A DNA stretch of 64,000 nt from Malachius bipustulatus (lineage: Eukaryota > Arthropoda > Insecta > Coleoptera > Melyridae). The notes beneath the pieces are model-generated. The model was given only the letters and a program-made list of their open reading frames with translations, was not told where the DNA came from and did no database searches. The stretch is taken from assembly GCA_910589415.1 (NCBI GenBank), contig OU342630.1, forward strand, positions 25,763,867 through 25,827,866, given 5' to 3'. How positions within the stretch are numbered: the first letter of the stretch is position 1; every line of letters begins with the position of its first letter. Position numbers and translations under genes: made by a program. This document shows positions 59,501 through 64,000 of the stretch, piece by piece.

Positions 59501-60524
59501 CAGAACATATCAAAATCAATCCACAGATTTTTAATTAAAAAAGTCAGTTTAAGAAATATCCAAAATGAAGAAATCCAGCACATGTACTTTTGGATTAAAA
59601 CACATTGTTTTTTCGATACATTTTTAGAGGTTGAGATAAGAAAGGTTGAGAAAGTACAATAACTAGAAAAAATGTTTATTGTTAATATTGTGAATGAAAG
59701 GCAAGTTCACTACATGAGATCAATTTTAGAATTTGAGCCATGTGCAGTGAACTTCTAAAGGATCAAAACAATGAATGATTTAAGAATGAACTTTTTATGC
59801 TATTCATTGTATTTTACACCTTTAATTTATGTTGCAAATTAAAAGCTTTGTATTGGTTTGATTGCCTTTATTATAAGAGCAAAACAACGAAAGAAAATAT
59901 AACAATACTCAACAATACTCGTAACTATAATAAAATCATGATGAACCAAAGTAGTCTTCAATAAGTTTTTCAGCCTTTTTTCTATTGACCATCTTTGTAA
60001 CTTTAGCTTGATATTTGTTCTTTTGTCCATGTCCTTTTCCACATAGTAGGTTACAAATTCTACAAATAACACAATATTAATTGTTAACTACTGGTGATAG
60101 TACAGAATCACATACAAGTACATTTTTGATACATTCATGAAATTCTGAACATTGTTAAAGCTACCAATACACTAATGAACTCTGGCAATCACCTTCCATT
60201 TAAAAATGAGACTAGTCATTTCATAGAAGTATAACCCATAAAATGAGACAGGATAATTGGCGGGGATGTATTGGAAAAGAGGTATAAGTCAAAATTCCGG
60301 TAAGTTGAAGAAATGTCTCTTCTTTTCATTAAAAATTTTAGATTTGAATTAGCTTCACCATTTTACATATTAAAAAATTAATTCTTTCCACTGAGAAATC
60401 CGCCAATTATTAGCAATTAATTCAGCTTTTGAACATTTGAAAAAAGATGTGTGGTGAAGGACAATGAAAATGTAGGGCAACAGGGGGAAACGTTACACAA
60501 GTTGGTATATTCCCATTGGTCATA
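59501..60524. other. Intergenic, no gene recognised
   Basis: AT-rich; no convincing coding frame or repeat structure. Confidence 0.4.
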
Positions 60525-60926
60525 CAGTAGAAACTCGATTATCCGCGAACAAAATTGATTTTTAAAACCGCCATTTTATCCGGAATGATCGTTATCCGTA
60601 ACCGAAATTTGAACGAAATTCAAGTCCTCTGTGTTATCCGAAAAAGTTCCTTTAAATACTCTGCATTATCTGAAATTGTAATACATATGTACCTATTACG
60701 TACTGTTCATTCATACATATATATTTTCTCAGGAATAATAAAATATTTTTCACTGACGAGGTTCAAGAATTTCACAGAACTCGCACAATAAAAAACTGGT
60801 TTAATTTCCTGCCTGCTTCACTTCCAATAAGAATAACATTTCCACTTCAGTTAGGTACTGTTCCCTTCATGATTTTCATTTTCAGTTTCTGTTCCTAGTA
60901 AAGCAATCCTCTTTAGGCAAGTAAAC

Positions 60927-62022
60927 ATGTCCTCCATTAATTTAAAAAAGCATAAAAGATGGTACATAGTAACAATAACTGATAAATTAAAAGCAATTGA
61001 GCATCTGGAATAAGGAGAGTTATTAAAAATAGTGGCCGCCGATTATGGAGTTGCATTAAGCACTGTATCAGATTGGAGGAAACATCGGGAAAAAATGGAA
61101 CAGTGGCACAGTGTTCTTGCGGCACCAACAATAACAGGTAAAACAATGAAGTCTGCTGAATACGAAAAAATTGATAATGATTTGTGGTTTTTTCTCTCTA
61201 AGCAAAGAGAGAGTGATGGATGATAAATAAAACACTAATGTTATAAAAAATTCTACTGTATACTGATGGATAGTATAATATTGATATAATATAATTCTAT
61301 GAATAATTTTATTTAGATATGTCTGAAGATGCTACTTTAAAAGTAACAAAACACGTGTAACGTTTATATTATCCATCAGTATGCAGAGATTCTACAAAGT
61401 AAGGGTTGAAAACATAAATTTTTAAGAGAGAGTGGAATTCCTATATCAGGACTTATCCTACAGCAAAAAGCTGTAAAAATCTTTCCGTGAAAAATCTCCA
61501 GAGACGTTTACAGCTAGTGAGGGTTGGCTCTTTAGATGGAAACAACGCCACGGAATTCATCAGTTAGCAACCTGCGGTGAAAAACCATCGGCAAATGAGT
61601 CAGTTGTTATTTCAAAACAAAGCTGCAACAATTCATAGAAGAAAATAACTACTCTCCAGGTCAGCGATACCACGGCGACGTTACAAAACTGTGTTGTATT
61701 ATAAAATACTGTCTTCAAAAAAACACTGGTGTCTAGAAACATATTGCTGCACCAGGCTATAAAAAACAAAGAACACACATCACTGTTCTTGCTTGCAGTA
61801 ATAATTATTCTGGTCGATATAAGTTACATTCGATGTTTGATGTTTTTCCTGTGTACTACAAGCACCAGAAAAGCTCGTGGATGAATTCGGAATGGTTTAA
61901 AGGTTGGTTCTCCAACGAATTTGTACCAAAAGAAATCAATGAGCAATCTCATTCAAACCAGGACGAATTGATTAGTAGAGACATCATGTTTTATTTTTAC
62001 CTCCTAATGTGACATCACTTAT
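60927..62022 (+). pseudogene. Tigger/pogo (CENP-B-like) transposase remnant
   Basis: From ATG 60,927 the frame reads an N-terminal psq/CENP-B helix-turn-helix (DKLKAIEHL, stop, GELLKIVAADYGVALSTVSDW, then EKIDNDLWFFLSKQRES). After a 208-base insert it resumes with GVPISG, FTASEGWLFRWKQRHGI and LATCGEK. DDE-domain pieces (KTLVSRN, HQKSSWMNSEWFKGWF, LPPNVTSLI) follow in shifting frames. Multiple stops, so dead. The family binds its terminal repeats and inserts at TA. Confidence 0.8.
61216..61423. mobile_element. 208-base insertion in the Tigger transposase
   Basis: AAGAGAGAGTG occurs on both sides (61,205-61,215 and 61,424-61,434). Removing the insert and one copy restores KQRESGVPISG-type continuity. 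The insert has an internal inverted repeat (TACTGATGGATAGTATAATA and TATATTATCCATCAGTA). Family not recognised. Confidence 0.7.
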
Positions 62023-62605
62023 ACAGGGTGTTAGTAAATAAGTGCGACAAACTTCAGGGAGTGATTCTGCATGAAAAAATATGTTAATGATTTACATCCG
62101 CGGCTCTTAAGTTTCATCAATTTTTTCGGGACCGAGGAGCGAAATAGGGATGCTGGGTGGGTAAGAAGCTAAAAACAGTCATTACAAACTAATATTAAGG
62201 TCACAACTAAGGCCTCTTTGACACTACGGTCGATTTTCTATTTTTTTTCACTTTCAGGGCAAGGAATATCTTCGAGATTAACAGTAGCATGGTTTTTATT
62301 TTGAATTTTGCATTTGTTTTGTATTTATATTCAAAAAATCGTAACATGAATCCCTGTGGTCTTTTCACGATATGAAAAAGCGGATATAATATTCAGAATA
62401 CGTGACTGTTTACGAAGCGCTTGGCTTTATTCTCAAGTGGATATTTCCCATAGAGTCGATGTATAATCATCACATCTGCCAGGTCCGTACTTTCATTGCA
62501 CTCTCAAAACCAATTTTTTAGGCCGTTTTGTGGCTTTCCTTTCATTTGCCAAGCAAATGAATACCTTCCTGGTGTTACTATAGGTATGTTCTCCACCCCT
62601 ATATA

Positions 62606-63603
62606 CAGGGTGCACCATGTATCCTTCTCTATATTGCTATCTCCTAACGCTAACGGATACAGGGTCGGGTAAAAAAGTCCAAAGGAGCGCAATTTTGTGG
62701 CCATCTCGATTCCGTCGAGACATACAAGATATCTGTGACTGTTCCTGAAATATCCTGAAAAAACTGAAAAATCGAAATTTCTTATTTTTTCCATATCTTT
62801 TTTATTATTGGAGATTAATGAATAATTTTTTGTGGGCTTACATAAGTCGTCAAGAGCTACCCATCTGACATTTCAAAAATTTTCAAAGCCGACTAGATCC
62901 CAGAATTTTTATAGTCAACTTTCGTTTTTCTTATGGCCACCATAGTGTTTTTTTATGTTGTTCGGTATAAAAAAAATCATAAAAACAAAAAATTGTTAAA
63001 CTTCAAAAAATAAATTAAAAATATTTTTATTCTTCTTTTTTCTTTACAAAAAATACACATTTTTAGACCGAATTTCATAGATAAATTAAAGAACCATAAG
63101 GCAAGCACTATTTCGGCGTATTTTACAAATGTTGACGTTTTTCGACGATTTTTTATTAGGTTTTTCTTTGAAAAATTAAGAATAAAAATTAGAATTTTTT
63201 TTTGAAGTTTATTAATTTTTGGTTTCCATTGTTTTTTTCATATCGAACGACATAAAAAAATAATATGGCGGCCATAAGAAAAACGAAAGTTGACTGTGAA
63301 AACTCTTGGATCTAGTAGGCCTTGAAAATTTTTGAAATGTCAGATGGATAGCTCTTAACGGCTTATGTAACCCTACAAAAAATTATTTATTAATTTCCAA
63401 TAATAAAAAAGATATGAGGAAAATAAGAAATCTCGATTTTTCAGTTTTTTCAGGATATTTCAGGAACGGTCACAGATATCGTACATGTCTTGACGGATTC
63501 GACATGGCCACAATACTGCGCATCTTTTCTCTAATTTAACCGATCCTGTATCTCTTGGCGTTCAGGAGATAGCAATATAGAGAAGGATACATGGTGCACC
63601 CTG
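62606..63603. mobile_element. CAGGGTG palindromic element of 998 bases
   Basis: CAGGGTGCACCATGTATCC (62,606) pairs with GGATACATGGTGCACCCTG (to 63,603); TA on each side. Same family as 11,027-12,384 over its full length. Its insertion site is known from the uninterrupted copy at 4,600-4,735. No coding. Confidence 0.9.
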
Positions 63604-63659
63604 TAGGTGTCATAGTGAAACTGTAGGAGCCTCGGATGTAAATAATGACCAAAAATAAT

Positions 63660-63960
63660 GACAGTATGCTATGTAAACGTATGTGCGCGAATGCTTCGTT
63701 TTCCAGATACAGGGTGTTATAGGTTTACTTAAAAACTGACGATTTATTTATTTGCTCTGAAACTTCTTAATTGCATGTCAAAAAATGTGCAATCACTTCC
63801 TCTTAAATACAATCCTCTTAAATAAAACCAAATTTCATGTGCATGTAATCTCGACCGGTTTCAGAGCAAATAAAGAAATCGTCAGTTTTTAAGTAAACCT
63901 ATAACACCCTGTATCTGGAAAACGAAGCATTTGCGCCCATACGTTTATATAACAAACTGT
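63660..63960. repeat. Inner palindrome with CAGGGTG/CACCCTG words
   Basis: CGAATGCTTCGTTTTCCAGA (63,689) and its complement (about 63,915-63,934) flank CAGGGTGTTATAGG (63,710) and CCTATAACACCCTG (to 63,911), all inverted about position 63,811. Probably the centre region of the element that runs off the window, or a further nested copy. Confidence 0.65.
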
Positions 63961-64000
63961 CATTATTTTTTCATGTAAAATCACCCCCTGAAGTTTGTCG

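Larger units (their letters stand above)
60525..62023 (+). mobile_element. Tigger/pogo-type transposon, truncated
   Basis: Starts CAGTAGAAACTCGATTATCC at 60,525, preceded by TA: the characteristic Tigger/pogo terminal repeat and TA target. Related GTTATCCG words follow. The transposase remnant follows at 60,927. The right end is not seen; the element is interrupted at 62,023 by a palindromic element that runs off the window. Confidence 0.8.
62024..64000. mobile_element. CAGGGTG element running off the window
   Basis: Left end TATACAGGGTG at 62,024 followed by GTGCGACAAACTTCAGGG. The last bases of the window (CCCCTGAAGTTTGTCG) are the complement of that arm, so the right CACCCTG end should lie about 25-30 bases beyond 64,000. 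The interior holds another repeat, the 62,606-63,603 element and a small palindrome at 63,660-63,960. Confidence 0.75.

Noticed and set aside
61032..61223. Intact small DNA-binding protein gene
   Set aside because: It is the N-terminal domain of the broken Tigger transposase, with an in-frame stop upstream and collinear DDE pieces downstream.

Overview
The window looks like a piece of an insect nuclear genome, or at least an arthropod one. It is AT-rich and almost gene-free. It carries one split host gene and many nested mobile elements of types common in insects: Gypsy and BEL/Pao LTR elements, CR1/Jockey-like and RNase H-bearing LINEs, Tigger, and piggyBac-, hAT- and Tc1/mariner-like short elements. 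I cannot fix the order from sequence alone.

The host gene is a UBALD (FAM100) homologue on the + strand. Its three coding exons (5734-5844, 32974-33039, 44615-44776) encode 112 residues with consensus splice sites. Intron 1 is 27.1 kb and intron 2 is 11.6 kb. The other recognisable coding sequence belongs to mobile elements, most of it on the - strand, antisense to UBALD inside the introns.

Layout: 1-5.3 kb is upstream sequence packed with palindromic repeats and a LINE fragment. 5.3-5.8 kb holds the probable 5'UTR and exon 1. Intron 1 contains LINE-3' fragments (6.5-7.4 kb) and a decayed LINE (8.28-24.3 kb). That LINE is split twice, by a palindromic element (11.03-12.38 kb) and by a complete Gypsy element (12,546-23,738) with full-length gag and pol, equal-length LTRs with no difference seen and a CGAT target duplication. 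More LINE fragments follow at 26.9-30.5 kb. Intron 2 contains a palindrome carrying a Tc1/mariner-type transposase remnant (34.55-35.15 kb) and a nearly intact CR1-like LINE (35.8-39.8 kb). The presumed 3'UTR contains a double foldback element (45.2-46.8 kb). 48.8-55.7 kb is a decayed BEL/Pao element hit by a CAGGGTG element and a piggyBac-type MITE; a hAT-type MITE lies just beyond it. 58-59.5 kb is an RNase H-bearing LINE fragment. 60.5-62.0 kb is a broken Tigger. 62.0-64.0 kb is a set of nested palindromes cut by the window edge.

The most interesting signal is a group of palindromic elements that share little except their ends (CAGGGTG...CACCCTG) and a TA target duplication. Three cases inside this window show the insertion precisely: an interrupted LINE reading frame, an empty/occupied site pair, and an insertion at the centre of another palindrome. 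One member carries the C-terminal part of an IS630/Tc1/mariner transposase, which points to the enzyme class that could move the whole group.
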